Shown piece by piece: positions 24,475-33,375 of a stretch of 64,000 bases of DNA. The stretch is taken from assembly GCF_001426345.1 (NCBI RefSeq), contig NZ_LMEM01000001.1:35700-99699 (forward strand), written 5' to 3'. The DNA comes from Devosia sp. Root436. GTDB taxonomy: Bacteria; Pseudomonadota; Alphaproteobacteria; Rhizobiales; Devosiaceae. A program made the translations under genes and the position numbers. Each line of letters starts with the position of its first letter. Position 1 is the stretch's first letter. The notes under the pieces are model-generated. The model ran no database searches and was not told the DNA's origin. It was given only the letters and a program-made list of their open reading frames with translations.

Positions 24475-24521
24475 GCACGGAAACCGTGCTAGACAGGCGC
24501 CCTTGTCACCAAACCGGTGAC
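24475..24521 (+). promoter_or_regulatory. Two hairpins in the thrS leader
   Basis: GCACGG-AAA-CCGTGC (24475-24489) and GTCACC-AAACC-GGTGAC (24505-24521), each a perfect 6-bp stem, 26-72 nt before the thrS start. They are candidates for translational or transcriptional control of thrS; no T-run follows either. Confidence 0.4.
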
Positions 24522-24546
24522 TGATCCCAATTTCTGGAGACCTAAA

Positions 24547-26526
24547 ATGACGATCAAGGTGACGTTCCCCGACGGTGCAGCTCGCGACTATGCGCGTGGC
24601 ACGACCGGGACCACCGTGGTCGAGGGTATCTCCAAGAGCCTGGCCAAGAAGACGGTGGCGATGCGCTGGAACGGCGTGTTGAGCGACCTGTCGGACCCGC
24701 TGGAGGAAGACGGGCGCATCGAATTCGTGACGCGGGACAGTGGCAGCAAGGATGCGCTGGAGCTGATCCGGCACGATGCGGCGCATGTGCTTGCCGAAGC
24801 GGTGCAGGAGATGTGGCCGGGAACGCAGGTGACGATCGGGCCGGTGATCGAGAACGGCTTTTATTACGACTTCAAGCGGGACGAGCCGTTCTCGGAAGAA
24901 GATTTTCCGGCCATAGAGAAGAAGATGGCCGAGATCATCGATCGGGGTGCGGCCTTCACCAAGGAAATCTGGACGCGCGACCAGGCCAAGGAATTCTTCC
25001 GGGCGCGGGGCGAGGCGTTCAAGGTGGAACTGGTGGATGCCATTCCGGCCGACCAGTCGCTCAAGATGTACAAGCAGGGCCAGTGGATCGACCTCTGCCG
25101 CGGGCCGCATATGCGCTCGGTCAAGGATGTCGGCACGTCGTTCAAGCTGACCAAGGTGGCGGGCGCCTATTGGCGCGGCGACAGCAACAATCCGGTGCTG
25201 AGCCGCATCTATGGCACGGCCTTTGCGACCAAGGACGAGCTGGATGCCTATCTCCACATGGTGGAGGAGGCCGAGAAGCGCGACCATCGCAAGATCGGGC
25301 AGGAAATGGACCTCTATCACTTCCAGCCGGAAGCGCAGGGGAGCGTGTTCTGGCACCCCAAGGGCTATGTGCTCTACAACCAGATGGAGGCCTATATCCG
25401 CCGCCGGCTGAATTCGTCGGGCTATGTGGAGGTGAAGACCCCGCAACTTATGAGTTCGAAGTTCTGGGAGGCTTCGGGACACTGGGGCAAGTATCGCGAG
25501 AATATGTTCGTGGTGCCTGACGAGGTGCCCGGCACGGAAGAGGAAGGGCCGGTTTTGAGCGGTACGGGCGAGCTGATGGCGCTCAAGCCGATGAACTGCC
25601 CGGCGCATATCCAGATCTTCAATCAGGGCATCAAGAGCTACCGCGATCTACCGCTGCGCATGGCCGAATTCGGTTGCTGCCACCGCAACGAGGCGCATGG
25701 CGCGCTGCACGGACTGATGCGCGTGCGGCAGATGACGCAGGACGACGCGCATATCTTCTGCCGCGAAGACCAGATCCAGAGCGAGACCGAGCATTTCGTG
25801 CATCTGCTCTATTCGGTCTATGGTCATATGGGCTTCGACAATGTGGTGATCAAACTCGCCACGCGGCCGGAGAAGTTCGGCGGCACCATCGAGCGTTGGG
25901 ATGCGGCGGAAAAGGCGCTGGGCGATGCCCTGCGTGCCACCGGCTATGACTTCGAGATCGCCGAGGGCGAGGGCGCGTTTTATGCGCCCAAGCTTGAATT
26001 CCACCTCAAGGACGCTATCGGGCGCTCGTGGCAGGTGGGGACGCTGCAGCTCGACTATGTGCTGCCGGAACGGCTGGACGCGACCTATGTGGCCGAGGAC
26101 GGTTCGCGGCAATATGCGGTGATGCTGCATCGGGCGATCCTGGGATCGCTGGAGCGGTTCATCGGCATGATGATCGAGAACTATGCCGGCAGGATGCCGA
26201 TGTGGCTGGCGCCGACACAGGTGGTGGTGGCGACCATCGTGTCGGAAGCGGATGAGTATGCCGAAAAGCTGGTGAACCAGCTCAAGGCGGCGGGCATCCG
26301 CGCCGAACTCGACACGCGGAACGAGAAGATCAACTACAAGGTGCGCGAACATTCGGTAGGCAAGACCCCGCTGCTGTTCGTGGTTGGCAAGCGCGAGGCC
26401 GAGGAGGGCACCGTGTCGGTGCGCCGCCTGGGCACCGAGGGCCAGAAGGTCGAACCGTTCATGGATGCGCTGGTCGCACTCATCGCCGAAGCGACTGCGC
26501 CTGACCTCAAGGCCAAGGCTGCTTGA
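24547..26526 (+). CDS. thrS: Threonyl-tRNA synthetase
   Basis: A 659-residue class II synthetase charging tRNA-Thr. Order: TGS domain (about 1-60), editing domain with the zinc-site HDAAHVLAE (about 75-85) and CRGPHM, catalytic core with [11 protein letters not shown] (zinc Cys), [31 protein letters not shown] (motif 2) and motif 3 near [13 protein letters not shown], then the anticodon-binding domain (about 560-650). ATG 24547 follows GGAGA at 6 nt spacing. It overlaps the next small gene by one base. The window's only tRNA, tRNA-Thr(TGT), is 33 kb away. Confidence 0.97.
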   Translation: MTIKVTFPDGAARDYARGTTGTTVVEGISKSLAKKTVAMRWNGVLSDLSDPLEEDGRIEFVTRDSGSKDALELIRHDAAHVLAEAVQEMWPGTQVTIGPVIENGFYYDFKRDEPFSEEDFPAIEKKMAEIIDRGAAFTKEIWTRDQAKEFFRARGEAFKVELVDAIPADQSLKMYKQGQWIDLCRGPHMRSVKDVGTSFKLTKVAGAYWRGDSNNPVLSRIYGTAFATKDELDAYLHMVEEAEKRDHRKIGQEMDLYHFQPEAQGSVFWHPKGYVLYNQMEAYIRRRLNSSGYVEVKTPQLMSSKFWEASGHWGKYRENMFVVPDEVPGTEEEGPVLSGTGELMALKPMNCPAHIQIFNQGIKSYRDLPLRMAEFGCCHRNEAHGALHGLMRVRQMTQDDAHIFCREDQIQSETEHFVHLLYSVYGHMGFDNVVIKLATRPEKFGGTIERWDAAEKALGDALRATGYDFEIAEGEGAFYAPKLEFHLKDAIGRSWQVGTLQLDYVLPERLDATYVAEDGSRQYAVMLHRAILGSLERFIGMMIENYAGRMPMWLAPTQVVVATIVSEADEYAEKLVNQLKAAGIRAELDTRNEKINYKVREHSVGKTPLLFVVGKREAEEGTVSVRRLGTEGQKVEPFMDALVALIAEATAPDLKAKAA

Positions 26527-26756
26527 TGCCACAACGGCCGTCCAATCGGGAGATCAAGGCCCTGACGCATCTCGGCGAAGAGAATGCGTTGGGGCCGGGC
26601 GACTTCAAGGATATTGGCGAGAAGGTGTTTGCCGGCATGCTGAAGAAGGGCTGGGTGGTGGAGGCCGAGGGCCTGCCGGGGAAGTATCGGGCGACCATCA
26701 AGGGGCTGACGGTGCATGAGGGCGAGATCATTTTCGCTGGACGGTATCGGAACTAA
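26526..26756 (+). CDS. Small protein coupled to thrS
   Basis: A 76-residue basic protein, not recognised. Its ATG overlaps the thrS TGA by one base, so it is probably co-translated. The pattern (REIKALTHLGEENALG, EKVFAGMLKKGWVVEAEG, YRATIKGLTVHEGE) suggests a compact winged-helix-like or beta-rich fold with no signal peptide or membrane segment. Codon use matches its neighbours, so it is a real gene rather than a chance frame. Role unknown. Confidence 0.7.
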   Translation: MPQRPSNREIKALTHLGEENALGPGDFKDIGEKVFAGMLKKGWVVEAEGLPGKYRATIKGLTVHEGEIIFAGRYRN

Positions 26757-26790
26757 GCGGCCGAAGAGTCTTTGTGGGGTACTCCTACTT

Positions 26791-27222
26791 ATGCCAGAAC
26801 CGATCCCCATTACCCGCTCCATCGCTGTCGATCCCTCCGAGATCGAGGAGACATTCGTGCGCGCGTCGGGACCGGGCGGGCAGAATGTCAACAAGGTGTC
26901 GAGCGCGGTGCAGTTGCGCTTCGACCTTGCCAATTCGCCCAGCATTCCCGAGGCGATGAAGCGACGGGTGGCCGTGCTGGCGGGGAAACGGCTGACCAAG
27001 GATGGGGTGATCGTCATTACGGCCAATTCGCATCGAGACCAGCCGATGAACCGGGCGGATGCGCTGGAGCGGCTGGTGGGGCTGCTGGTGGCGGGATCGC
27101 ACGTGCCCAAAGCGCGGGTGGCGACGCGGCCGACGCTAGCGAGCAAAAGGCGACGGCTGGAAGGCAAATCGATCCGCTCGGAGGTCAAGAAACTGCGGGG
27201 CAACCCATCCGACGCGCAGTGA
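26791..27222 (+). CDS. arfB: Alternative ribosome-rescue factor ArfB
   Basis: A 143-residue class I release-factor homologue. The catalytic GGQ (residues 29-31, in SGPGGQNVNKVSSAV) hydrolyses peptidyl-tRNA on stalled ribosomes. The basic C-terminal tail (RVATRPTLASKRRRLEGKSIRSEVKKLRG) fits the empty mRNA channel, as in YaeJ. The length matches ArfB rather than full release factors. ATG 26791 is the natural start; upstream in-frame codons lie inside the preceding gene. It is 34 nt downstream of the small thrS-linked gene. Confidence 0.93.
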   Translation: MPEPIPITRSIAVDPSEIEETFVRASGPGGQNVNKVSSAVQLRFDLANSPSIPEAMKRRVAVLAGKRLTKDGVIVITANSHRDQPMNRADALERLVGLLVAGSHVPKARVATRPTLASKRRRLEGKSIRSEVKKLRGNPSDAQ

Positions 27223-27312
27223 GGCGGCGCAGGCGGTCATTTCCGCCACGCGCAGAAATCATCGTGCAAACAAGACATAACTCGGTCAAACAAGGTCAGT
27301 AGCGACATTGAC

Positions 27313-27334
27313 GCATAGCAGCGGTATTCTATGC
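27313..27334. promoter_or_regulatory. Inverted repeat upstream of ugd
   Basis: GCATAG, ten bases, CTATGC: a 6-bp inverted repeat 26-47 nt before the ugd start, beginning inside a TTGACG (27308-27313) that resembles a -35 element. A good -10 at standard spacing was not found. Possible operator. Confidence 0.35.
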
Positions 27335-27359
27335 GGTATATTTTCGGGAGATTGACGCC

Positions 27360-28703
27360 ATGAGGATCGCCATTGTTGGGGCGGGCTATGTTGGCCTGGT
27401 TACAGGCGTTTGCCTCGCTGATTTCGGTCATGATGTCGTGTGTATCGACAAGGATCCGCGCAAGATCGAGGCCCTGCAGCGGGGCGAAATTCCAATTTAC
27501 GAGCCGGGACTGGCCGAACTGGTAAAGACCAATGTGAGTGCGGGCCGCCTGTCTTTTGCCGAGGACCTGCGCGACCCGGTGGCCGCTGCCGAGGTCGTGT
27601 TCATCGCCGTGGGTACGCCATCGCGCCGTGGCGATGGCCATGCCGACCTCAGCTATGTCTATGCCGTGGCGCGCGAAGTGGCCGATGCTGTCGACGGCTT
27701 TACCGTGGTGGTGACCAAATCGACGGTGCCGGTGGGCACTGGCGACGAGGTGGCGCATATCATTGCTTCGACCAATCCCGACGCCGATGTGGCCGTGGTG
27801 TCCAACCCCGAATTCCTGCGCGAAGGGGCGGCGATCGACGACTTCAAGCGGCCAGACCGCATCGTCATCGGCCTCGAGGACGAGCGCGCCCGGGCCGTCA
27901 TGACCGAGGTCTATCGGCCGCTCTATCTCAACCAGGCGCCATTGATGTTCACCGGGCGGCGGACGGCGGAACTGATCAAATATGCCGCCAATGCCTTTCT
28001 CGCCATGAAGATCACCTTCATCAACGAGATCGCGGACCTGTGCGAGGCTGCCGGCGCGGATGTGCAGCAGGTGGCACGGGGCATGGGGCTCGATAACAGG
28101 ATCGGCGGCAAGTTCCTCAATGCAGGGCCGGGCTATGGCGGCTCGTGCTTTCCCAAGGACACGCTGGCACTGGTCAAGATCGGCCAGGACTTCGAGAGCC
28201 CGATGCGGCTGGTGGAGACCACCGTGGCCATCAACGACCAGCGCAAGCGCGCCATGTCGCGCAAGGTGATCGCGGCCTGCGGCGGCGATGTGCGCGGCAA
28301 GACCATCGGCGTGCTGGGGCTGACCTTCAAGCCCAATACCGACGACATGCGCGAGGCGCCGTCGATCGATATCATCCAGGGACTGCTGGACCGGGGCGCG
28401 CGCGTCGTGGCCTATGACCCGCAGGGCATGCATGCGGCGCACGAACTCATCGACAAGGTCGAATTCGGCGCCAGCGCCTATGATGTCGCTGTCGATGCCG
28501 ATGCGCTGGTGCTGATCACCGAATGGAACGAATTCCGCTCGCTCGATCTGGAGCGGCTCAAGAGCGCGATGAAGTCCGCGGTGCTGGTTGACCTGCGCAA
28601 TGTCTACCGGCATGACGAGGTCACCAAGCATGGCTTTGACTATACCAGCATCGGCCGACCCGCCGGCGGAATAGCCGGTGGCGTGGCCGAGGCCGCCGAA
28701 TAA
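27360..28703 (+). CDS. ugd: UDP-glucose 6-dehydrogenase
   Basis: A 447-residue enzyme oxidising UDP-glucose to UDP-glucuronate with two NAD+. The N-terminal NAD site is VGAGYVGLVTG (residues 5-15); the catalytic Cys is in GPGYGGSCFPKDTLAL, about residue 262; the C-terminal UDP-binding domain begins near GLTFKPNTDDMREAPS. The length is standard. It heads a group with the downstream epimerase (63 nt) and phosphohexomutase (16 nt), which would supply uronic-acid and hexose donors to the capsule locus. ATG at 27360 after GGGAG. Confidence 0.95.
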   Translation: MRIAIVGAGYVGLVTGVCLADFGHDVVCIDKDPRKIEALQRGEIPIYEPGLAELVKTNVSAGRLSFAEDLRDPVAAAEVVFIAVGTPSRRGDGHADLSYVYAVAREVADAVDGFTVVVTKSTVPVGTGDEVAHIIASTNPDADVAVVSNPEFLREGAAIDDFKRPDRIVIGLEDERARAVMTEVYRPLYLNQAPLMFTGRRTAELIKYAANAFLAMKITFINEIADLCEAAGADVQQVARGMGLDNRIGGKFLNAGPGYGGSCFPKDTLALVKIGQDFESPMRLVETTVAINDQRKRAMSRKVIAACGGDVRGKTIGVLGLTFKPNTDDMREAPSIDIIQGLLDRGARVVAYDPQGMHAAHELIDKVEFGASAYDVAVDADALVLITEWNEFRSLDLERLKSAMKSAVLVDLRNVYRHDEVTKHGFDYTSIGRPAGGIAGGVAEAAE

Positions 28704-28766
28704 AGACCTGAACGGCTGCTGGTCGCGCCCTGACGCGGCCCTGCCTGAGCAGCAAGAGGATCATCC

Positions 28767-29768
28767 GTGAAGATATTCGTCACCGGCACGGCCGGCTTTA
28801 TCGGCTTTCATCTGGCGCGGCGGTTGCTGGCCGATGGGCATGCGGTGACTGGCTATGACGGCGTTACCAACTACTACGATCCGGCGCTGAAGCGGGCGCG
28901 GCTGGCATTGTTGGCGCAGAACGAGCATTTCGTGCAGGTCGAAGGCATGCTGGAGGATGCCGCTCGCCTGAGCGAGGCGGTGCAGCGCAGCGAGGCGGAA
29001 ATCGTGGTGCATCTGGCGGCGCAGGCGGGCGTGCGCTACAGCCTTGAGGCGCCGCAAAGCTACATACAATCCAACGTGGTCGGCACAGCCAACCTGCTGG
29101 AGGCGTTGCGCCGGCACAGGCCCCGTCATTTCGTTTTTGCCTCGACCAGTTCGGTCTATGGCGGCAATACCAAGTTTCCCTTCGCCGAGACGGATCGGGC
29201 CGACGGGCCGGTTTCACTCTATGCAGCGACCAAGAAGTCGGGCGAGGCGATGGTGCATTCCTATGCCCATCTATTCGGCATCGCCTCGACCTGCGTGCGG
29301 TTCTTCACGGTTTATGGACCGTGGGGGAGGCCAGACATGGCGCTGTTCAAGTTCACCGCGGCGATGCTCGATGGCAAAGCCATCGACGTCTATGGCCAAG
29401 GCAAAATGCGGCGGGACTTTACCTATGTGGATGACCTGGTCGACGCTATAGCGCGGCTGATGGAGCTACCGCCCGAGGCCGGAAAGCCGGTGTCGCATGA
29501 TAGCCTTTCGGCGGTGGCGCCGTTCCGGGTCGTCAATATTGCCGGCGGACATCCCACTGAGCTCATGGATTTCATCCGGGCGATCGAACAGGTCATCGGG
29601 CGCAAGGCGGCACTGAACATGCTGCCGATGCAGCCGGGAGACGTGGTAGCGACGGAATCGGACACGACATTGCTGCAGGCGTTGATCGGCAAGCTGCCGG
29701 AAACGCCGGTCGAGACTGGCGTGGCGCATTTCGTCGATTGGTACAAGCATCACTACGGCCGCAATTGA
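28767..29768 (+). CDS. NAD-dependent epimerase, probable UDP-glucuronate 4-epimerase
   Basis: A 333-residue extended SDR. The NAD site is TGTAGFIGFHLARRL (residues 5-19), the catalytic motif is SLYAATKKSGEAM (Tyr-x3-Lys), and the segment RFFTVYGPWGRPDMALFKF is the recognisable signature of the CapI/LpsL UDP-glucuronate 4-epimerases. Its position directly after ugd supports UDP-glucuronate as substrate, giving UDP-galacturonate. It starts with GTG at 28767, preceded by AAGAGGA. An inverted repeat GCTGCT/AGCAGC lies in the ugd-epimerase gap. Confidence 0.88.
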   Translation: MKIFVTGTAGFIGFHLARRLLADGHAVTGYDGVTNYYDPALKRARLALLAQNEHFVQVEGMLEDAARLSEAVQRSEAEIVVHLAAQAGVRYSLEAPQSYIQSNVVGTANLLEALRRHRPRHFVFASTSSVYGGNTKFPFAETDRADGPVSLYAATKKSGEAMVHSYAHLFGIASTCVRFFTVYGPWGRPDMALFKFTAAMLDGKAIDVYGQGKMRRDFTYVDDLVDAIARLMELPPEAGKPVSHDSLSAVAPFRVVNIAGGHPTELMDFIRAIEQVIGRKAALNMLPMQPGDVVATESDTTLLQALIGKLPETPVETGVAHFVDWYKHHYGRN

Positions 29769-29784
29769 CGGGCCGGGGGAGAGC

Positions 29785-31191
29785 ATGATGTCGGGTAGCA
29801 GCCTCAAATTCGGCACGAGCGGTTTGCGCGGGCTGGCGGTGGAGCTGGAGGGGCAGGCGACGCGGCGCTATGTGGCGGCGTTCCTGCGGCATGTGGCTGA
29901 GCGCGGGCAAGGCGCGGGAAAGCGGGTGTTTGTCGGGCAGGATTTCCGGGCGTCGAGCCCGGATATTGCCCGGGACTGCGCGGCGGCCATTGCGGCGGCG
30001 GGCATGGAGCCGGTGGATTGCGGCACGATCCCGACGCCGGCGCTGGCGCTGCATGCCATGGCGGCGGGTGGCGCGGCGGTCATGGTCACCGGCAGCCATA
30101 TTCCGGCGGATCGCAACGGGCTCAAATTCTATCTGCCCGCTGGCGAAATCAGCAAGGCGGACGAGGCGGGTATTGTCGCAGCGTTGCGCGATGAGACCAT
30201 CCCGGACCTGGCGGAGGACATGACGGACGAGGCCGCGGCGGCAGAGGCGCGCTATGTGGCGCGCTTTGTCGGCTTGCTGCCGGCGGGCGCGCTGGCCGGA
30301 TTGCGGATCGGGGTGTTCGAGCATTCGACGGTGGCGCGGGATCTGCTGACCCGCATATTGCGCGGCTTTGGCGCCGAAACGGTCAGTCTCGGCAGGAGCG
30401 ATGGCTTCGTCGCGGTCGATACGGAGGCTTTTGGCGACGCGGTGTTCGCGCCGCTGGCGGGCTGGGTGGCAGAGCACAGGCTGGATGCCATCGTTTCGGC
30501 CGATGGCGATGGCGACCGGCCGCTGTTGATGGACGGGCGAGGCGACTTCGTGCGCGGCGACGTGCTGGGGCTGATCGCCGCGCGCTATCTGGGCGCGCAG
30601 AGCGTGGTGACGCCGGTGACCTCCAATTCAGGCATCGAGCGGACCGGGGCATTTTCGCGGGTTGTCCGCACGCGGGTCGGCTCGCCCTATGTGGTCGAGG
30701 CCATGGCGGCGGCGCCGGGTTCTGTGATCGGCTTCGAGGCCAATGGCGGAACCTTCGTGGGCGACAATGTCAAGGCGGCGGGGGCAGCATTGCCGCCGCT
30801 GGCGACGCGCGACGCGGTGCTGCCGCTGCTCTGCGCGCTGGGGCTGGCCGCCGCGAAAGGGCGTGACGTGGCCGAGGTGGTGGCGGACCTGCCGCTGCAG
30901 CATGCGCTGGCCGACCGGCTGCAGGACGTGCCGAGCGCCCGGAGTTCAGCTTTCCTGGCGCGGCTGGCAGAGGATGGGGATTATGCGACGCGATTGTTCG
31001 CGCCGCATGGGATAGCAGGAATGTCCGATATCGACGGGCTGCAATTCCGCACCAATGCGGGCGACATGGTGCATTTCCGGGCGTCGGGCAATGCGCCGGA
31101 ATTGCGCTGCTATGTCGAGGGCAGCAGCGATGCGGTAGCGCGGGAACTGCTGGCCTGGGGCATGGCGGTGGCGGCGCGGGAGGTGGGGTAG
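29785..31191 (+). CDS. Phosphomannomutase/phosphoglucomutase family phosphohexomutase
   Basis: A 468-residue alpha-D-phosphohexomutase interconverting hexose 1- and 6-phosphates. The four family loops are present: active-site serine loop VTGSHIPADRNG (a variant of TASHNP, Ser about residue 103), metal loop SADGDGDRPLL, sugar loop GFEANGGTF, and phosphate loop RASGNAPELRCY near the C-terminus. The loops fit the phosphomannomutase-like group; the exact sugar is not fixed. With manC at the window end it could provide mannose-1-phosphate for GDP-mannose. Start ATG 29785 (or 29788) after GGGGGAGA. Confidence 0.9.
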   Translation: MMSGSSLKFGTSGLRGLAVELEGQATRRYVAAFLRHVAERGQGAGKRVFVGQDFRASSPDIARDCAAAIAAAGMEPVDCGTIPTPALALHAMAAGGAAVMVTGSHIPADRNGLKFYLPAGEISKADEAGIVAALRDETIPDLAEDMTDEAAAAEARYVARFVGLLPAGALAGLRIGVFEHSTVARDLLTRILRGFGAETVSLGRSDGFVAVDTEAFGDAVFAPLAGWVAEHRLDAIVSADGDGDRPLLMDGRGDFVRGDVLGLIAARYLGAQSVVTPVTSNSGIERTGAFSRVVRTRVGSPYVVEAMAAAPGSVIGFEANGGTFVGDNVKAAGAALPPLATRDAVLPLLCALGLAAAKGRDVAEVVADLPLQHALADRLQDVPSARSSAFLARLAEDGDYATRLFAPHGIAGMSDIDGLQFRTNAGDMVHFRASGNAPELRCYVEGSSDAVARELLAWGMAVAAREVG

Positions 31192-31275
31192 CGGCGAGGG
31201 CGAGTCTTTGCCGGGATACTCCCTCCCGACCTCCCTGATAGCAGGGTTATTGCATACGGAGTTTGAGCCGAAGTC

Positions 31276-31470
31276 ACCTCTCCCCTGAGGGGAGAGGTCG
31301 ACCCGAAGGGTCGGGTGAGGGGTTCAGCGTTGCGTGATGAACGGTGCCCCTCATCAGCACTGAACCCCTCACCCCACCCTCTCCCCTCAGGGGAGAGGGA
31401 GCCCACGCTCGGTGGAACTGCGGGAACAGGCTCTTTCGCATACGACTCCCTCCCGCGAAAGGGGAGGGAG
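31276..31470. repeat. Long inverted intergenic repeat, family 3 (second copy)
   Basis: CCTCTCCCCTGAGGGGAGAGG, CGGGTGAGGGG, CCCCTCACCC and again CCCTCTCCCCTCAGGGGAGAGGG in opposed orientation, then CTCCCTCCCGCGAAAGGGGAGGGAG. It fills most of the gap after the mutase gene, between two convergent genes, and resembles 21176-21332. Confidence 0.8.
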
Positions 31471-31479
31471 TCGCGGTTT

Positions 31480-33282
31480 CTACTTCGCGCTGGCGTCGAT
31501 GGTGACTTTGCCGATGAGGACGGTGGGGTCATCTTCGGCGGCCATGAAATCCATCAGGCCAAGGCCCGGCGGTTCCTTGGCGGTCATTTCGATGGTCAGG
31601 TATTTGGCATTGCCGCTGACGAAGCTGTTAATGGCAGCGCCGACCTTCTGGGCTTCCGCTGCGCCGGCCAGCAGGCCAATCACGGTGCCTTCGGCGAGAC
31701 CGGCAAACACCGGGCGCATTGTGGCGGGATCCGAGCCCTGCTCGGCGGCGACGCGGGCCAGGATGATGTCGGAGAGGCCGGTATCGGTGACGTCGAGCTT
31801 GAGGTTGCTGATGGCGACGCCCATGGCGGCGGCCAGGGCCGCGTTTTCGTCGAGGCCGAACAGGGCCTCGGTGGCGTTGGCGATGGTGCCGGCCAGCTTG
31901 ACGGTGGCGAGGTTGGCGCCGGTGACGGAAATATCGTCGATGGCGATGGTATTGTCGGCCTCGTTCCAGGAGGCGTCGATGGTGAAGCCGGCATCGATGC
32001 TGGTGACGCCCAGGTCGATCAATTGGCGCAACTGTTCGTCGTCTGTATCCTCGGGCAGGTCGACCAGGATGTTGCTGGCCGTGGTCAGGATGTCGGTGGG
32101 GATGCCATTGAGGTAATCGGCCAGCGACAGGTCGAAGGCGCCGATGGTGGCCTTTATGCGCTCGCCATCGGCTTCCGGATCGGGCACATCGACAGCCACG
32201 TCGCCGAAGGAAAAGCCTGCAAAGGCGGGAATGAGCGCGCGGGCATTGGCTTCGAGCCAGTCCTCGTCAATCGCGGCGGGCGCGGCCTGGATAGCCGCGA
32301 TCGGGGAGGAGAGGTCCATTTCCTTGAAGGTAATGTTGCCCACCTGCACCGAGCCGTCGCCTTGGACTTCGATATTCAGGCCGTCCAGCGAAATGGAGGG
32401 ATAGACGCCGGGGCGCATGCCGCCCATGGTCATGCCGGCAATGCTGAAGTCGATCGCCTTGCCTTCATCGTCGATGCCGGAGCAGTCGAAGCCGCCAAAT
32501 TCGGCAGGGGCCGACTCGAAGGCGGTGAACATGTCCGCATACAGATGCAGGAGTTTGCCGACCTGTTCGGGAGAAGGATCGCTGCCGGAGGATTCGAGGG
32601 ATTCGGCCAGGGTTATGATCTCGCCGAAGGAGTAGTTCAGCGGCCGCGCCTTGAACTCGGCGGCGCTCATTGCGCCTATGGTGCAACTGGCTTCGGGGGA
32701 TTCGAGGGTGCCGCCCGCGAAGCTGAAATCGGTATAGATGGTTTCGAGGTCTGTCTGGCTCGCGGGATCGACCAGGCCGTATATGCCAAGCACGCCGGCG
32801 ATATTGAAGCTGGAGGCGGCGAGAGTGCCGAATTCGGCGCTGCCATTGTCGCCGGCCCGGATGCTCATGCCGGAAAGGCTGACCGAGGCGGCCGTGCCAT
32901 CGGTGATATCGGACAGGACCAGATCGGAGAGGGTCACCGTGGCCTCGCTGGCCTCACCGTCGATGGTGGTGGTGGCGGAGAGGGTGATTTCGGGAATGGT
33001 GATGTTGTCGGCAGTGAGGCCGGCAAGCGCGTCGGCATTGTCGACCAGGTCGCCACTGAAGATGGCGCGCAAGGTTGCCTCGTCCACATTGGAACCGACG
33101 GCATCGATGGTCGGAATGTCGACGCTGATTTCTGAGGAAGTGGCAGCGGTTTGCGTGGCCGGCGTGCCCTTGTTCTTGACCTTCTGGGCCCAGGCGCCGC
33201 CCGTCGGCAAGGTGACGCTCAAGAGGCACGCAGTGGCAAGGATGGCCAGGCGCTGTCCGGATTTGGTGCTGAACGGTGTCAT
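31480..33282 (-). CDS. Large exported protein of unknown function
   Basis: A 600-residue acidic protein with a Sec signal peptide (cleavage near GGAWAQ, about residue 33). The mature chain is rich in Ala, Asp, Ser and Thr with few basic residues and repeats a beta-strand pattern (for example VTLSDLVLSDITDG, VSLSGMSIRAGDNG, LNIEVQGDGSVQVGNITF, NTIAIDDISVTGAN), resembling long beta-taco or AsmA-like lipid-binding proteins; that resemblance is only a pattern. Two cysteines sit mid-chain (ASCTIGAM and DCSGIDDE). ATG 33282 is preceded by GGGAGA. Probably periplasmic or surface-exposed. Confidence 0.78.
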   Translation of the reverse strand: MTPFSTKSGQRLAILATACLLSVTLPTGGAWAQKVKNKGTPATQTAATSSEISVDIPTIDAVGSNVDEATLRAIFSGDLVDNADALAGLTADNITIPEITLSATTTIDGEASEATVTLSDLVLSDITDGTAASVSLSGMSIRAGDNGSAEFGTLAASSFNIAGVLGIYGLVDPASQTDLETIYTDFSFAGGTLESPEASCTIGAMSAAEFKARPLNYSFGEIITLAESLESSGSDPSPEQVGKLLHLYADMFTAFESAPAEFGGFDCSGIDDEGKAIDFSIAGMTMGGMRPGVYPSISLDGLNIEVQGDGSVQVGNITFKEMDLSSPIAAIQAAPAAIDEDWLEANARALIPAFAGFSFGDVAVDVPDPEADGERIKATIGAFDLSLADYLNGIPTDILTTASNILVDLPEDTDDEQLRQLIDLGVTSIDAGFTIDASWNEADNTIAIDDISVTGANLATVKLAGTIANATEALFGLDENAALAAAMGVAISNLKLDVTDTGLSDIILARVAAEQGSDPATMRPVFAGLAEGTVIGLLAGAAEAQKVGAAINSFVSGNAKYLTIEMTAKEPPGLGLMDFMAAEDDPTVLIGKVTIDASAK

Positions 33283-33375
33283 CGTGTTCTCCCGCTGTGA
33301 CGTGGCTGCAATCTGAGGTATTGGCGCCGCCGCTTCAATAGGCAAACGCGCTTGTCAGCGTGCGCGCGCCGGGCA

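Noticed and set aside
24475-24546. T-box leader before thrS
   Set aside because: No T-box sequence or specifier-loop architecture; T-boxes are not expected in alphaproteobacteria.
24370-25608. Long minus-strand frame opposite thrS
   Set aside because: His/Arg/Leu-rich translation with no family features; shadow of a conserved synthetase gene.
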